Positions 38,351-49,346 are shown, counted from the stretch's first letter. The stretch: DNA of 64,000 nucleotides from Asparagopsis taxiformis (GCA_030407315.1 JALQPE010002070.1:310001-374000); one strand, 5' to 3'. Translations and numbers: made by a program. The notes: a model not told the origin generated them from the letters alone.

Positions 38351-39589
38351 ATGCAATCTGAGTCTGCACCCCAATCTCCCATCGTCTCGCATCGTCGACA
38401 CTACACAGTCCAAACTCTAACTCGTCTCAAGGAATGCGCTCCGCAGCCACAAATAATAGCTCGTCTATCCACTCTAAACCTTCTAAAGCCATCTCGACGC
38501 GAATTCACCCGCACCGTCCGTCCGCCATCAGCAGCAATCCCTATACCCACTCGTCAAACCGATGCGCCCTCTCCACCGCTCTCGTCCCCAGATAACTTTT
38601 CACGATCATCCCCGCCATCCCGACGCCCAATCCGCTCCCCGGATTGGTCCGAGTCCCGCTCCCCTCCCGCTCTCACAGAGCCCCTCGCCTCGCCGCCTGG
38701 TTTCGCCTCGCCGCCTGGTTTCGCCCCGCGCTCCCGCCCCGCCCGTGACGCCCCAAAGGTTCGCATCGCACGCGGTCCAGACTTGGCTTTGAACTTTGCT
38801 TCACGTCGCGCATATGCTACCTCCAATCCAGTCCATGCACAGCTTTCGACCGAAATCGACCGCCTCTTCAGTGCGCTCTCCGCCTCATCGCCGCCGCTGA
38901 CTCATCATAATTTGTTCTCCGATGCAGCCGATGTGCTTGCCATTCCTGATGACGCCGATGCCGTGTCGCATCCGTCCAATGGCCATGCTGAACACAAGTC
39001 TACACCCCAATTCGATAGTCCTCCGCTGGCGCAATCTGAAGATGCAAGTACTGATGCCTTGTCCAAATGGTTTGGCAGTATTCATGCATCAGCGGAGAAT
39101 GATTTGCGCGAAGAAGAGCTCGTTGTGGACAGTCCATCTAAAGACGAACAAGACAAGCGCGAAGAGCTTGATTCTAATGTATTGTCGTTCTTTGACAACA
39201 TTCGTTCGCAGGCACTTTCATCGCAGAGTCCATTTCCCGCTGGAACGGCGCCCCCAGCGGCCGACCGCTTCACTAGGGTTGATGCGTCACCAAGCGTGCC
39301 GGGTTTGCAGCGTAGGAAGGACATATCGCAAACCGATTTGGAAAAGTTGAAGGAAACGCAAGTGGAGAACTTCTTCCAGCTGTTCACTGAAGGCAGTCCA
39401 ACAGAAGACACAAACCACCTCGGTACGCAAGAGCCGAATGGCATACGAATTGTGCAGCCACCCAAGATGCCCAATGGCTTACTAAGTGAGCCTCCACCCG
39501 AGGAAGTTGATCGATCTAGAATTGACTCGGACAATCGCGGACTGGAAAGGTGGTTTGCTGCTTTGGCTGCGGGAAGTTCGCTGGAATAA
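38351..39589 (+). CDS. disordered WF-motif protein, possibly 4E-T-like
   Basis: From the ATG in gccATGcaa the product is 412 residues, rich in Pro/Ser, without a folded domain. A conserved-looking N-terminal segment, RRHYTVQTLTRLKECAP, resembles an eIF4E-binding region (YXXXXL), though the last hydrophobic position is Thr. Five short helical motifs recur: IDRLFSALSA, LSKWFGSIHA, VLSFFDNIRS, VENFFQLFTE and LERWFAALAA. WF motifs of this type occur in 4E-T and related mRNA-decay scaffolds. Two 18-bp tandem repeats (ASPPGF) occur near 38690-38730. The relation to 4E-T is a hypothesis; the gene itself is supported by length and the repeated motifs. It is convergent with the transporter gene. Confidence 0.7.
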   Translation: MQSESAPQSPIVSHRRHYTVQTLTRLKECAPQPQIIARLSTLNLLKPSRREFTRTVRPPSAAIPIPTRQTDAPSPPLSSPDNFSRSSPPSRRPIRSPDWSESRSPPALTEPLASPPGFASPPGFAPRSRPARDAPKVRIARGPDLALNFASRRAYATSNPVHAQLSTEIDRLFSALSASSPPLTHHNLFSDAADVLAIPDDADAVSHPSNGHAEHKSTPQFDSPPLAQSEDASTDALSKWFGSIHASAENDLREEELVVDSPSKDEQDKREELDSNVLSFFDNIRSQALSSQSPFPAGTAPPAADRFTRVDASPSVPGLQRRKDISQTDLEKLKETQVENFFQLFTEGSPTEDTNHLGTQEPNGIRIVQPPKMPNGLLSEPPPEEVDRSRIDSDNRGLERWFAALAAGSSLE

Positions 39590-39779
39590 TTGCCGATTCA
39601 AGCGTTCATTGTTAATGCCTTTGTGTACTGCTCAATCTATTAAACTAGGAATTACAACAATGCACAAGAGTCGTCGCGGATCAAGCAGCCCATGATGCTG
39701 CGCGCAGTAGAAGTGTCAGACGTATCGAAGAATGAGCTTTGTTTATACATAGTGTCCTCAAATGGTGACTGGTCGCCCC

Positions 39780-42110
39780 TCACGATTCGGAGCCGAAGAA
39801 AGCATTGATTGTTACGACGCCAATTCCACCCAGAAGCAACTGCAGTGGCACTCCAAATATAACCCAATCTATAAAAGTGTAACCGCCAGGGCCGTGGACC
39901 ATCAAATTCGTTTGATAGCCAATTGGGGTCGAGAAGCTGGATGATGCACCGATCATGAGAGTGTACAACGTCGCAAATTTGTTAACGTCCGGCTTGGATG
40001 TGAGAATACTGTCAATGACTGGGAACATGAGTGATACAGCTGCATTGTTTGTAATCACTGCAGACAGCAGCGCTGTCCCCACGTAAATTCCGAACAAAAG
40101 TCCCAAGTTTCCGATCGGCTCAAACACATCGACAATGAAATTTGCAAGCTGTCCAGCTGCGCCCGTCTTTGACATACCGTTGGAAATACCAAAACTTGCT
40201 GCAATAGTCAAAATGATGCCCATATCCACAGCTTCGCCCGCATTTTGCAACGTCAGACAGCCGGTAGCAATCATCAGGAACGCGGCCCCAGAAGCAGCCG
40301 CGAGCAGCGGTAATGTACCAGCCGTCGCGAGTGCAACCATGGTCACTGCAATTACGGCAGCAATCAACATGTGAAGACGATCCTCACGGGGAGGTTGAGA
40401 ACCTGAGACTTCGGAAACGAGCGCAAAATTCGAGTCTTTTCCGTATCGGACAGTAAAGTCGGTGCTTGTTTCCACGAGCAAGGTATCTCCGGCTCGCAGT
40501 TTAATGTCGGCAATCTTTTCCTTAACATGTTCTCCCTGTCGATGTACAGCGATAATAGCAGCAGAGAAACGTGACCTGAATTTCGATTCCTTGGCGGTCT
40601 TTCCAACTAGCATGGAAGAAGCTGAAATAACAAGCTCCACCAATCTTCTGTGATGCCTTTCAATCTTCATCTTCTGAGACTGGCCAGTCGCGGGAATCAA
40701 GCCGGGAATATGGTACAGCTCTGTCACTGTCTCTACAATTCCAGCAAACAATAGGGTATCTCCTGCCTCAATTTTAGTATCGGGAGCGACGGCTGGAATG
40801 AATGACCCATCTGCTCGGGTAACCTCGACAAGAAACAGACCTTGTAGCTGACGAAGCCCAGCTTCTTGCACGGTATCACCAACAATCGGGGATCTCTCCT
40901 GTACGAGCAAAGCGACAGTATATTCTCGCGGGTTCCTAATAATGGCGCCGACACCGGTTTGACCACGGTCACGAAGCAGGAAACGAGAAAAGACGACCAT
41001 ATAGACAAAGCCAGCTGCAAGAAGAATGAGCCCGATACGGGTGATTCCAAAAATCGGTAACCCAAGCGCTTCTCCATTATCATCTGTTCCGAGAAGCCCA
41101 CTTTCCTTTGCGAGACCATCTACAACAAGATTGGTGCTGGTACCAAGCAGAGTGACGGTTCCACCCAAGATGGCGGCGTTGTTGAGCGGCATCAAGAGCT
41201 TGGAAACGGGGAAACTGGAGCGACGAGACCAGGACTGGACGACGGGAATAAGCATGGCCACGACTGGGGTATTGTTCAAGAATGCGGAGATGACAGCAAC
41301 TGGGAACATTACACGTAGTTGGGCTTCCCAGAGATGCTTTGGCTTTCCAAGAACAATGCGGAAGACGGGAAGTAGAACGGATGTTCGCTGAATGCCCTCG
41401 GCGACAACGAAAAGAACTGCTACTGATAAAACACCGGAATTGGAAAAGCCTTCAGCGGCTTCCTTGGGAGTGATGATTTTGAGGAGCATCATAACTGTCA
41501 CGCCGAGAAGCATTGTGACATGAGTCGAAAGCGCATTGCTGATGAGGAGTGCGAGAACAGAAACTAGAATGGCAAAGGAAACCCAGCCCTTCCAGTCGAG
41601 AGCGTCATCACCTTGGTCGAATGCGAAAATACCGAGCATTGCAAGACCAATGCTGATGAGGAAGAGGAAGAGGAGTATCCCCCAGTTGTCTTTGACGGAT
41701 CGGAGGACGAGACGATAGAGGGCGCCAGGAGCGCCATGTTCTTCAACGAGGTCTGAGAACTTGGGACGATATTTGGAGACGCCAGTGAAGAGGGGATTGT
41801 CGACACTTGTACTGGAACGGGGATTGGGAAGAGGTGGAGCGGCAGGGTTCTGAGCGGAAGTTTGGGAATGACTGGTATATCGGGAGGACAAAGAGCGAAG
41901 GGAGCCGTCTGGAGACTTGGAAGGGTCTGGATGAGATGGGATTGCGAGTACTTGAAAATCTAAATTTTCATCTGTAGTCAGAGGGCGAGATATCGGGGAG
42001 CGGTGGTGCGGACGTCTGAGACGTCTGGTTGCATGGGGCTGCGAAGGCTCGGAAGGGTTTTCAACGTCTTCCGGGAGGGTGGTGGTCGGGACGGTATTTC
42101 GCTGCGTCAT
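39780..42110 (-). CDS. SAC1-like SLC13/DASS family anion (sulfate) transporter
   Basis: From MTQRNTVP at 42110 the product is ~776 residues (the frame extends 53 codons upstream). After ~120 disordered residues there are about 12 membrane segments: GILLFLFLISIGLAMLGIFA and following, then the DASS signature FLNNTPVVAMLIPVV and GTSTNLVVDGL, mirrored later by ITNNAAVSLMFPV and IGYQTNLMV. Two cytosolic TrkA-C/RCK-C domains sit between the two halves (QERSPIVGDTVQEAGL; AGDTLLFAG; RAGDTLLVETS). This matches Chlamydomonas SAC1/SLT-type proteins, proposed for sulfate uptake or sulfur sensing. Substrate is inferred. It is divergent from the Moco sulfurase gene across ~620 bp. Confidence 0.9.
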   Translation of the reverse strand: MTQRNTVPTTTLPEDVENPSEPSQPHATRRLRRPHHRSPISRPLTTDENLDFQVLAIPSHPDPSKSPDGSLRSLSSRYTSHSQTSAQNPAAPPLPNPRSSTSVDNPLFTGVSKYRPKFSDLVEEHGAPGALYRLVLRSVKDNWGILLFLFLISIGLAMLGIFAFDQGDDALDWKGWVSFAILVSVLALLISNALSTHVTMLLGVTVMMLLKIITPKEAAEGFSNSGVLSVAVLFVVAEGIQRTSVLLPVFRIVLGKPKHLWEAQLRVMFPVAVISAFLNNTPVVAMLIPVVQSWSRRSSFPVSKLLMPLNNAAILGGTVTLLGTSTNLVVDGLAKESGLLGTDDNGEALGLPIFGITRIGLILLAAGFVYMVVFSRFLLRDRGQTGVGAIIRNPREYTVALLVQERSPIVGDTVQEAGLRQLQGLFLVEVTRADGSFIPAVAPDTKIEAGDTLLFAGIVETVTELYHIPGLIPATGQSQKMKIERHHRRLVELVISASSMLVGKTAKESKFRSRFSAAIIAVHRQGEHVKEKIADIKLRAGDTLLVETSTDFTVRYGKDSNFALVSEVSGSQPPREDRLHMLIAAVIAVTMVALATAGTLPLLAAASGAAFLMIATGCLTLQNAGEAVDMGIILTIAASFGISNGMSKTGAAGQLANFIVDVFEPIGNLGLLFGIYVGTALLSAVITNNAAVSLMFPVIDSILTSKPDVNKFATLYTLMIGASSSFSTPIGYQTNLMVHGPGGYTFIDWVIFGVPLQLLLGGIGVVTINAFFGSES

Positions 42111-42731
42111 GACAGACGTGGGCGGGCGGAAGTTGAGCGAGACGAATGTCGGTGGTGGTGACGTGCAGGTGGAGAAGAATGATGGTAATGGGGCGTTTGG
42201 ATGGCTGGCTGGCAATGGAATGTACGTGATCTGACAGTGGTGGTGAGTCGATTTGGTTTGCCTTTGCAAGCATAGAAAAGTGACTCTACTTGCAGTAATG
42301 CCATTTACAGCGATGAGTGCACGCTGTAAGGCTGGTATGATAGCGCGGTCCCTCTGCGCGGCTAATTTCGTTTATTGAAATTATGCAGATTGTACGGCTG
42401 TGATTGCTCGCTATGATGCCATTCTGTGACGTTTACACTTTGAACCGTCGCCTCTGATTGGCTGTTCACATCGCCGTCGCTAATTTAGTCGGATAAAGTC
42501 TCACAGTTTGCTGGTTGGTATCGTACACCCGCAGAGCCACTTGAAACACTCGCGTCGTCAGCATTGCTATCATGAACAGCCCTGACAGTCAGCCTGATTC
42601 AATCAGGCGCCTGCAGCGATAAATCCACCAAATCAAACCTCCCATCCAACCATTGGTTGTTTCCAATCCCCAACACTATTCCACGTGTGCAAAACCAACT
42701 CGACCTCGCTCCCGATCCGCATCAACTCACA
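42111..42731. promoter_or_regulatory. divergent promoter region of transporter and Moco sulfurase
   Basis: The 621-bp spacer should contain both promoters. A perfect 9-bp palindrome-like sequence tcaggctgattcaatcaggcg lies near 42589-42612. The frame is open 25 codons upstream of 42732 from a non-ATG. No defined boxes. Confidence 0.35.
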
Positions 42732-45014
42732 ATGGACGCCGATGAAATCGCCCAAGTCCGCCAATCGCTCCCCGCCCAAATCTTCGCCGATTGGGCCGCA
42801 TCCGCACTACCCTCTCCAACACCATCCCAACCGCCCGTCTTCCTCCCGCCCGCACACAGCGCATCAGCCCATATCCACACCGCACGCGCCGCTCTACGCC
42901 AATTCCTCGGCGACAATAACCATGCCTACCACATAATCTTCACGTCAGGCGCAACCGCCGCGCTCGCCCTCTTCGCCCGACTCCCCTGGACCTCCGACGA
43001 CACCTTCTTCGCCCACGCCCATCTCCACAACGCCGCCCTGGGCATCCGCCAACCCGCCGTGCATCGCGGCGCGACTTTCGCCCCCCTCACAACCGCCGCC
43101 TTGCACGCAGCCCTCGAATCGCCTTCACCGTCGCGCTCCGCCGGTTTCGCACTCCTCGCGTACCCGGCCGAGTGCAATCTCTCCGGCGCAAAGTACCCCC
43201 TCCAATGGTCCGCACGCGCCAAGACGCATGGCATAGCTGCCTATCCAGCTAGTCGCGTGCTCGTTCTTGTGGATGCCGCTAAATTCGCCGCTTCTTCCCC
43301 GCTGGTTCTTGACCAGTTTCCCCACATCGATGCCCTCGTCGTGTCCATGTACAAGCTATGCGCCATGCAGACCGGCCTCGGTGCCCTGTTGGTTCGCAGA
43401 GCTTCTCTGCTCGAGTCGTTGTTCATGTCGACCGCCCATGAATATCCCTTCGCTGGTGGTAGTTCCGTCCAGTTTGTTACCCCGTTTTCAAACACACCCT
43501 TCGTTCCCGCCTCCTCCCTCGTGGACATGCTCGAGATCGGCTCCCCCCATTTGCGCGCCCTCCACGCCCTCCCTGCAGTACTGCAGTTTTTTGCGCCGCG
43601 TATGCACGCGATTTCAACCGCCGCTTCCGATATTGCCGCCCGCTTTCGCGCGCAACTACTCGAAGCGTTTGGCGCCTCCGGTGTGCTGATTCATCGAGAC
43701 CCGTCGCCTCTTGTGGATCAGTACGGCGCGGTCGTTTCGTTTTCGCTTATGCGCTGGAATGAACTTACTGCTATGCGTGAGTTTGTCCCGTACTCGGAAA
43801 TTGGCTTCGTTCTTGCTGCGAATGGCGTCCATGTTCGGACCGGTTGTATGTGTAATGTAGGCGCTTGTGCGTCCGTTCTGCAGCTCTCTGAGCAAGATCT
43901 ACACGACCATTTCAGCCTTGGTCATCGTTGTGGCGATGGGATGGATGTTATTAACGGTAAACCTTCAGGGGTGACGCGTGTCTCATTCGGATGGGCAAGC
44001 TTGCCTGATGATGCTACTGCTATTGTGCGTGTGTTAAAAACGCACGTTTCAATGCATGTTGCAAAACGGTCTACTGATATTGGGCTGCGAGCTGGTGATG
44101 GACGGTTTTCAGTCTCAGGATTGTATTTGTATCCTGTCAAAGCTTGTGGAGGATTCGAAGTTTCCGAACTGGTTGTTGATTCGTTTGGTGGTGCTTTGGG
44201 CGACCGCGCGTTCGGTATTGAGGAGGTTGGCACTGGAAAATTGCTTGACGTTCGATCATGTCGTGCGTTGACGTTTTTATCTGCTCGATATTCTAATTGT
44301 AGAATGACATTAGAATTGTACAGTTCGAAAGTTATGGATGAGACGCAATGGTCGTCGCAGTTGAATGTTGATATTGCACATATGAATATGTTTAAGGATG
44401 GTGGGAATTGTGAATGGCGAAAACCGGAGCATTCATGTGAGAAACGGAATGGAACTAGTGCAAAAAGACAAGTTCTTGATGCGGATGGTGTCTCAGAATG
44501 GATAAGCGCAATGGTTGGCAGAAGAGCAAATCTAGTGCAATTGTATAGTGAAAAAGATACAGGTACAATTAGAAGAAACGTTCTCTTGGTTTCGAAAAGT
44601 GAAGTGAAAACACTGGCAGAGGATTCGAAAATCAACAAGGAGGACGTGATACGAGCATCAATTCGTCCAAACATCGTTGTTGAAGACAGTGCAAATTCAT
44701 TGCGTAATGGTTGTTTACAACCACTGATCGAGCATGGATCACTGACTAATGCGGCGATACGTATCGATGTGGTTGAAAACTGTACAAGGTGCTCCGTTGT
44801 CAACATTATCGCCAATTCAATGGGCATGTATGCCAAGGGCGAACCACTTCGTTCAATTGCACGAATGTGTCGAGAATGCAATAGGAAAGGGTTGGTGTTC
44901 GGAGTGCTGGCTGTGATGGGCAGCGAAAGAGGTGGGTCGCATGCGTCAAAATTAGCTGGTAATGCAAGTATTCTCCGTATGGGAGATGGTCTGGTTGCAC
45001 AACGGCAGGTATGA
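42732..45014 (+). CDS. molybdenum cofactor sulfurase
   Basis: The ~760-residue protein has a class-V aminotransferase-like N-terminal domain and a C-terminal MOSC domain, the two-domain layout of plant ABA3 and animal MOCOS. It swaps the oxo ligand of Moco for sulfur to activate xanthine dehydrogenase and aldehyde oxidase. Seen motifs: FADWAASALPS (family: YLDHAGATLPS), HIIFTSGATAALAL, AYPAECNLSGAKYP, the PLP Lys in VVSMYKLCAMQTG, RTGCMCNVGAC (persulfide Cys region), then MOSC N-beta-barrel GLYLYPVKACGGF and MOSC ENCTRCSVVNI. The 5' half is GC- and C-rich; from about 43900 the codon use is AT-richer. The start is cacaATGgac. Confidence 0.93.
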   Translation: MDADEIAQVRQSLPAQIFADWAASALPSPTPSQPPVFLPPAHSASAHIHTARAALRQFLGDNNHAYHIIFTSGATAALALFARLPWTSDDTFFAHAHLHNAALGIRQPAVHRGATFAPLTTAALHAALESPSPSRSAGFALLAYPAECNLSGAKYPLQWSARAKTHGIAAYPASRVLVLVDAAKFAASSPLVLDQFPHIDALVVSMYKLCAMQTGLGALLVRRASLLESLFMSTAHEYPFAGGSSVQFVTPFSNTPFVPASSLVDMLEIGSPHLRALHALPAVLQFFAPRMHAISTAASDIAARFRAQLLEAFGASGVLIHRDPSPLVDQYGAVVSFSLMRWNELTAMREFVPYSEIGFVLAANGVHVRTGCMCNVGACASVLQLSEQDLHDHFSLGHRCGDGMDVINGKPSGVTRVSFGWASLPDDATAIVRVLKTHVSMHVAKRSTDIGLRAGDGRFSVSGLYLYPVKACGGFEVSELVVDSFGGALGDRAFGIEEVGTGKLLDVRSCRALTFLSARYSNCRMTLELYSSKVMDETQWSSQLNVDIAHMNMFKDGGNCEWRKPEHSCEKRNGTSAKRQVLDADGVSEWISAMVGRRANLVQLYSEKDTGTIRRNVLLVSKSEVKTLAEDSKINKEDVIRASIRPNIVVEDSANSLRNGCLQPLIEHGSLTNAAIRIDVVENCTRCSVVNIIANSMGMYAKGEPLRSIARMCRECNRKGLVFGVLAVMGSERGGSHASKLAGNASILRMGDGLVAQRQV

Positions 45015-47504
45015 GTATCGCAGCAGTTTCAATTCAAAACCCCCATAAATTTCCATGAACAGGTAACATTGAATGGAAGGTTATCTCGGTGAAGATTCAA
45101 AACACTTGCGTCATTTTTGTTGAGCCGCGAGGACCTAGTTGAACATCGAAGATTTTGTTAGTTTGAGACTTGTATGAAATCAAAATTACATCTCACAACA
45201 ATATGAATACGTGTTCTATGTTTGTGCACGGTACCGGTGCAGTTGAATAGTAAGGCACAAAGGAGTCCACCTATGCTCTATTCTGCTCTCCGAGGTCGTG
45301 TGACCATAGGGAGGCATGGTGATAGGGATGACAGGACTCGGGGGAGAAAATCGTTACATGTAACGTGCGCAGTCTCACTTCCATTGTGATGTTGACGATG
45401 TCATCGTTTTCGGATTGGATTCACGCGATCACAATCCATATTGCAAGGTTGAAACGCGATGTTGAGGTGGTGTGCAGGAGAGGGGAGGACGAAAGAAATG
45501 GGAATTTTAGATTGAGGGTGTCATCGCGGATACGACGATGGACATAGTATATAGTCACACGACTTGAAGATCTCTGGATAGTGCGAGCGTTACAAGGTGA
45601 ATTGACAATGGAGTGATGGTATTTATTGTTACACCTCATCACACCACACGATGCGCGAATCAGCCTGGAATACTAACTTGCAAATCCAACTCTATCGATG
45701 GCCTGTGCACGTGTCCGGCCAAGATGTGATGATACAAAGGCCGGCGATGCGAGGTAAGGCAATGAATGAGATGAAGAGTTTTGTGGGAGGTGTGCACAAG
45801 TCTACCACGGGTGCCTCGAGGTGATGGATGATGGCAGAAGGGGAAGTTAGTTGCAGCCGGCCATTTTGCTAAAGGGGTGTATTATTCAATACTTCTGGAC
45901 TGGATGAACGGTTCATCTACGCGGCCGTACAATTTGATGGACGTGATTAGAAGTAAGTTTCACGATAGCGAACCACCGTTGATCCAAGATACAGATCCAC
46001 ACAACGGCAGCATGGCGGACGAAAGCGATAAATGACAAACAGTGAAGCAAGTCCATAAATAAAACATTTTTCATGTTGCATCGACACGGAGCAAGTCGTT
46101 GCGACGGTGTGATTTGATCGGCGTGCGTTCGTTCGGCCAGTGGACGGCCTCGTCCGGATCACAACATATCGTGCGGTCGTCGACGTGAAATCGAACTTGC
46201 CATTCCAATAAACACGGTCCAAGCGACGGTAATGGACCGCGCGTGTGATGACCGAGTGCAGACGGATATGCTCGTCGGTCGTTGTATTGATGGACTTGTT
46301 CTGTTATGACAATTATAACTGTCGCGGTGCCACAGTGGCACTGCCACTGGCGACTGAACGGATATATGTCAGGGCGCTCGGCACCTGTGACTGTGTATGA
46401 TACGAGGAATACAGTGGAGATCGGTCAGATAGCTAGAAATACTTGGTGGAAGAGAGGTGATTGGATAGGGTATATCATAATCGATGTTTTCATTGGCCAA
46501 TGGAGATGATGATCTCATACTTGGTGGATGACTTACACTGTGCGAAACAAGCTTGTCTCGATCTTCACAACTGTGCAGTAATGTCTGCCACAGGGCAACA
46601 GCCGCGAAATGACCAACGCGCATTGCTATGAACCTGATGCGCAGCTGATACTCGTGACCATGATCTCTGGTCTAGGCTGCAACTAGGCAATTGTTGGGGT
46701 AATGTTTTTGTTTTTCATAGCTGCGAGTAGTGCAAACATCCATCATGAGAAACGTCTGTGTATAATTCTTGTTAATGGCTTCGGGACGAATGTTGATGAC
46801 GTGCGCGGGGCGTCCACGTAGAGCAGAGAGGGTAGTCGGAGCTCTCATGTGTTGATTCGAGTATGTATCTATCTACGATGGCAGTGTGCGAATGTGACGT
46901 TCCCTTCTTCCAAACGCCAAATTTCTTGTTTGCTCTTATGGTGTTGTCGCTAATTGAGTTGAACAACCAACTGTTTGACGTAGGATATAGTATCGTTCGA
47001 TGAGGAATCGTACCCAATTTTCGAAAAGTGCCACATCGTTTGGCCGTGTTGCTACAAGCGTAATATTTTGAATAAAATAATGGCATGGAATCGGAAATTT
47101 CGAAAATAGTTTCATCATATTGGGCGACATTTGACGCAAGGATTGAATCTCAACTGCTCCTGCAAGGCAACACGGCTTGCAGAGACACGCAAGGGGGGCG
47201 GTTTGGTCGAGCTTACTGTGCCCCTTCCAGAATTTCGATTATTCTATTTACGCACCAAACAACAGGGAACCTCAGTGCAGTGTATGTATGATCTGCATGC
47301 GTCGCAACCAAACCATACTGTCCTGTTTCCCAACAGCGCAACCATTTTACCCCTTCCAATCCGCTTCAAACGCTTCAACGGTAGGCACCATTGGCGTCTT
47401 CAACTCTCCCCTACTCAACAGCACATATCGGCTCGCTCCACCCCGCCCGTCCCGCGTGATCACTAATCGCACCCATCGCACGTGACGTATCGCCCCGATT
47501 CGTC
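45015..47504. other. gene-poor spacer, 2.5 kb
   Basis: No coding frame with a recognisable domain was found on either strand. Short frames lack composition support. A perfect 7-bp inverted repeat with 1-nt centre (GTGCCAC-A-GTGGCAC) lies at 46327-46341, inside an outer GTCGC/GCGAC pair (46321-46354). The end of this region (from about 47300) becomes C-rich and may be the leader of the next gene. Confidence 0.5.
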
Positions 47505-48569
47505 ATGGCCATTCTTCCCAAAGATCAACGCGACACTGCACAACAAGACACAATTTCTAAAGTTGACGTCAACGTGCCCGAAAACGCCGCCCATGCCAAG
47601 TTCCAGACGGCAGCTGAAAAAGATGCCGTTGTGGCGCCGGTCGAGCGTACTCAACCGCAGCACGTTGTTGCGGACGTGGATCGACAGGGCGACAGCGCCA
47701 TTCATCGCAGCGGTGATATAGGGCAGCAGATGGTCGACGATGCTGACGACGATGACGATGCGCAGGAAGACGTACTTGCACAGCAGAAGAATTTGGGTGA
47801 GAACATTATGCAACCGGCGGATAATGCGTTGGAGCAGAAAGATAAAGATTCTTTGGAGACACGGCAAGAGCGCGAGCGAAGTTCGTTACATGATACGGTG
47901 GCGGGGTTTCAGGATGAGGATCGTGTTGAGACGCGAAAAGATGGTTCAAGTGGCGTTGAAAAGCATGCGTCGGAAGAACATGACGCGATTGACGATCAGA
48001 AGCAGGCACTCTCACATCATTTGGAGCAAATGCATGATGAAGAGATTGAGAGTGATCATAGTGATGTGCATGATACTATCAAGCAGCCGCGCGCTATAAA
48101 TGAGGTTAAATTTGGTGTAATTGTGAAGCAAGCTAGTGGGGAGGAAGATAATGTAACGAACGACAAGGTTGTATTGAATGAGAGTAGTACGCACGAATGG
48201 GGGAATACAGCGGCGCGGGATGCGGCGGGTACGGAGCCGAAAACGGCGGGAGTGGTTGTAGCGAGGAGCGCGGGTGGGTTGGTGCGGGATGAGGGGACGG
48301 AAGGGAATGGTATGGGGAGATCACGTCAGGGTGATACGTACAATGGAGGGAGGGATTTTGATAGCGATACACATATAGCGTTGAAATTTACGGAGACGGG
48401 AGATAAGGTTGGGCAGGTGCGCGATGCGTACACGGTGGAGAAGGGCGGATGGGGATGGTTGGGAATGGTTGTTGGTGGAATTGTGTGCATGGTATTGTTG
48501 TTGTTGATAGTGCGAAGGCGAAATGCGACGAGGAGGCGCGGTACGGAAGGGAAAGACGTAGAGGCGTGA
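47505..48569 (+). CDS. acidic single-span membrane protein, unknown
   Basis: The product is 354 residues. Residues 1-310 are very hydrophilic, rich in Asp, Glu, His and Gln with an acidic run (VDDADDDDDAQED). A single membrane segment lies near residues 316-337 (GWLGMVVGGIVCMVLLLLIV) followed by a basic tail (RRRNATRRR). There is no N-terminal signal peptide, so it is probably anchored from the C-terminus with the acidic part in the cytosol. No domain or family is recognised. The start ATG (gtcATGgcc) is in good context. The coding strand of the 3' half is unusually G-rich. Confidence 0.65.
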   Translation: MAILPKDQRDTAQQDTISKVDVNVPENAAHAKFQTAAEKDAVVAPVERTQPQHVVADVDRQGDSAIHRSGDIGQQMVDDADDDDDAQEDVLAQQKNLGENIMQPADNALEQKDKDSLETRQERERSSLHDTVAGFQDEDRVETRKDGSSGVEKHASEEHDAIDDQKQALSHHLEQMHDEEIESDHSDVHDTIKQPRAINEVKFGVIVKQASGEEDNVTNDKVVLNESSTHEWGNTAARDAAGTEPKTAGVVVARSAGGLVRDEGTEGNGMGRSRQGDTYNGGRDFDSDTHIALKFTETGDKVGQVRDAYTVEKGGWGWLGMVVGGIVCMVLLLLIVRRRNATRRRGTEGKDVEA

Positions 48570-49346
48570 AGGATGGAATTGCGCAGCGAGATGCACATCA
48601 CGTGCTTGCAAATTCTAAATTTGAAATGTGGACAATTCAAAAACGGCGGAGGGCGTTGCGCCATGGCGTGACCGTAAGTAATGGAGTGGCTAAATTTGGG
48701 GTAAATTTTGAATTTTCGTGCGTGAGATGCTGTTTGTTATACAATATTCCACACCGATATGACAAGGGCGGCAGCTTTGTAACAAGCAATGGAACAGACT
48801 GTCCGTGGCGTGCGCGAAAGGGCGGGAAATGGGGCGTGCCACCTGTAAATAGCAGTTACAATTTGCGGACGAGGCGGCTGGCACTGGTGCGGCGCCACGC
48901 GCTCAGCGATGGTGTGACGGGCCAGGCCACCAAGGTGGATCACACAACTGTCATTAGGCGCAACGTGGATATTGCTGCCGGCAGTTGCCACACTACTGTA
49001 CAACTCGACTTTCGGCGCTAAATACGTCTAAAACACGTATTGGTCGTCAGCCTCTCGACATCAACCGCCTTTGTCTGCTAAGCTTCCTCTGCTGCAGTGC
49101 CCACTTCTCAGCACTCGCCACCCAAACCGCAGCACCTCATTCCTCTCTGACGACAACGCCCTCTACGCACGTTGTTCGTACCCCAGCACGACACCCCCGC
49201 CGCTCACGAGCCACTTTGCTTTACATTGTCCATTCTCCGTTTCCAGCACCGCTCGCCTCCTTCCCGATCTCTCGCCCAACCGCTCGCCTCGCCACATCCT
49301 CCACGCCACGTCACCATACATAACTCTATCGACACAAACTTCCATA
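48570..49346. other. spacer and leader of the AGC kinase gene
   Basis: Non-coding to about 49000; TACTGTA at 48994-49000. From 49020 the plus strand is strongly C/T-rich, consistent with a transcript leader. The kinase frame is open from 49071 but an ATG with good context occurs at 49347. Confidence 0.4.

Noticed and set aside
39780..45014. A sulfur-metabolism operon-like cluster.
   Set aside because: Only two genes with a plausible link, divergent, in a eukaryote; kept as a low-interest note instead.
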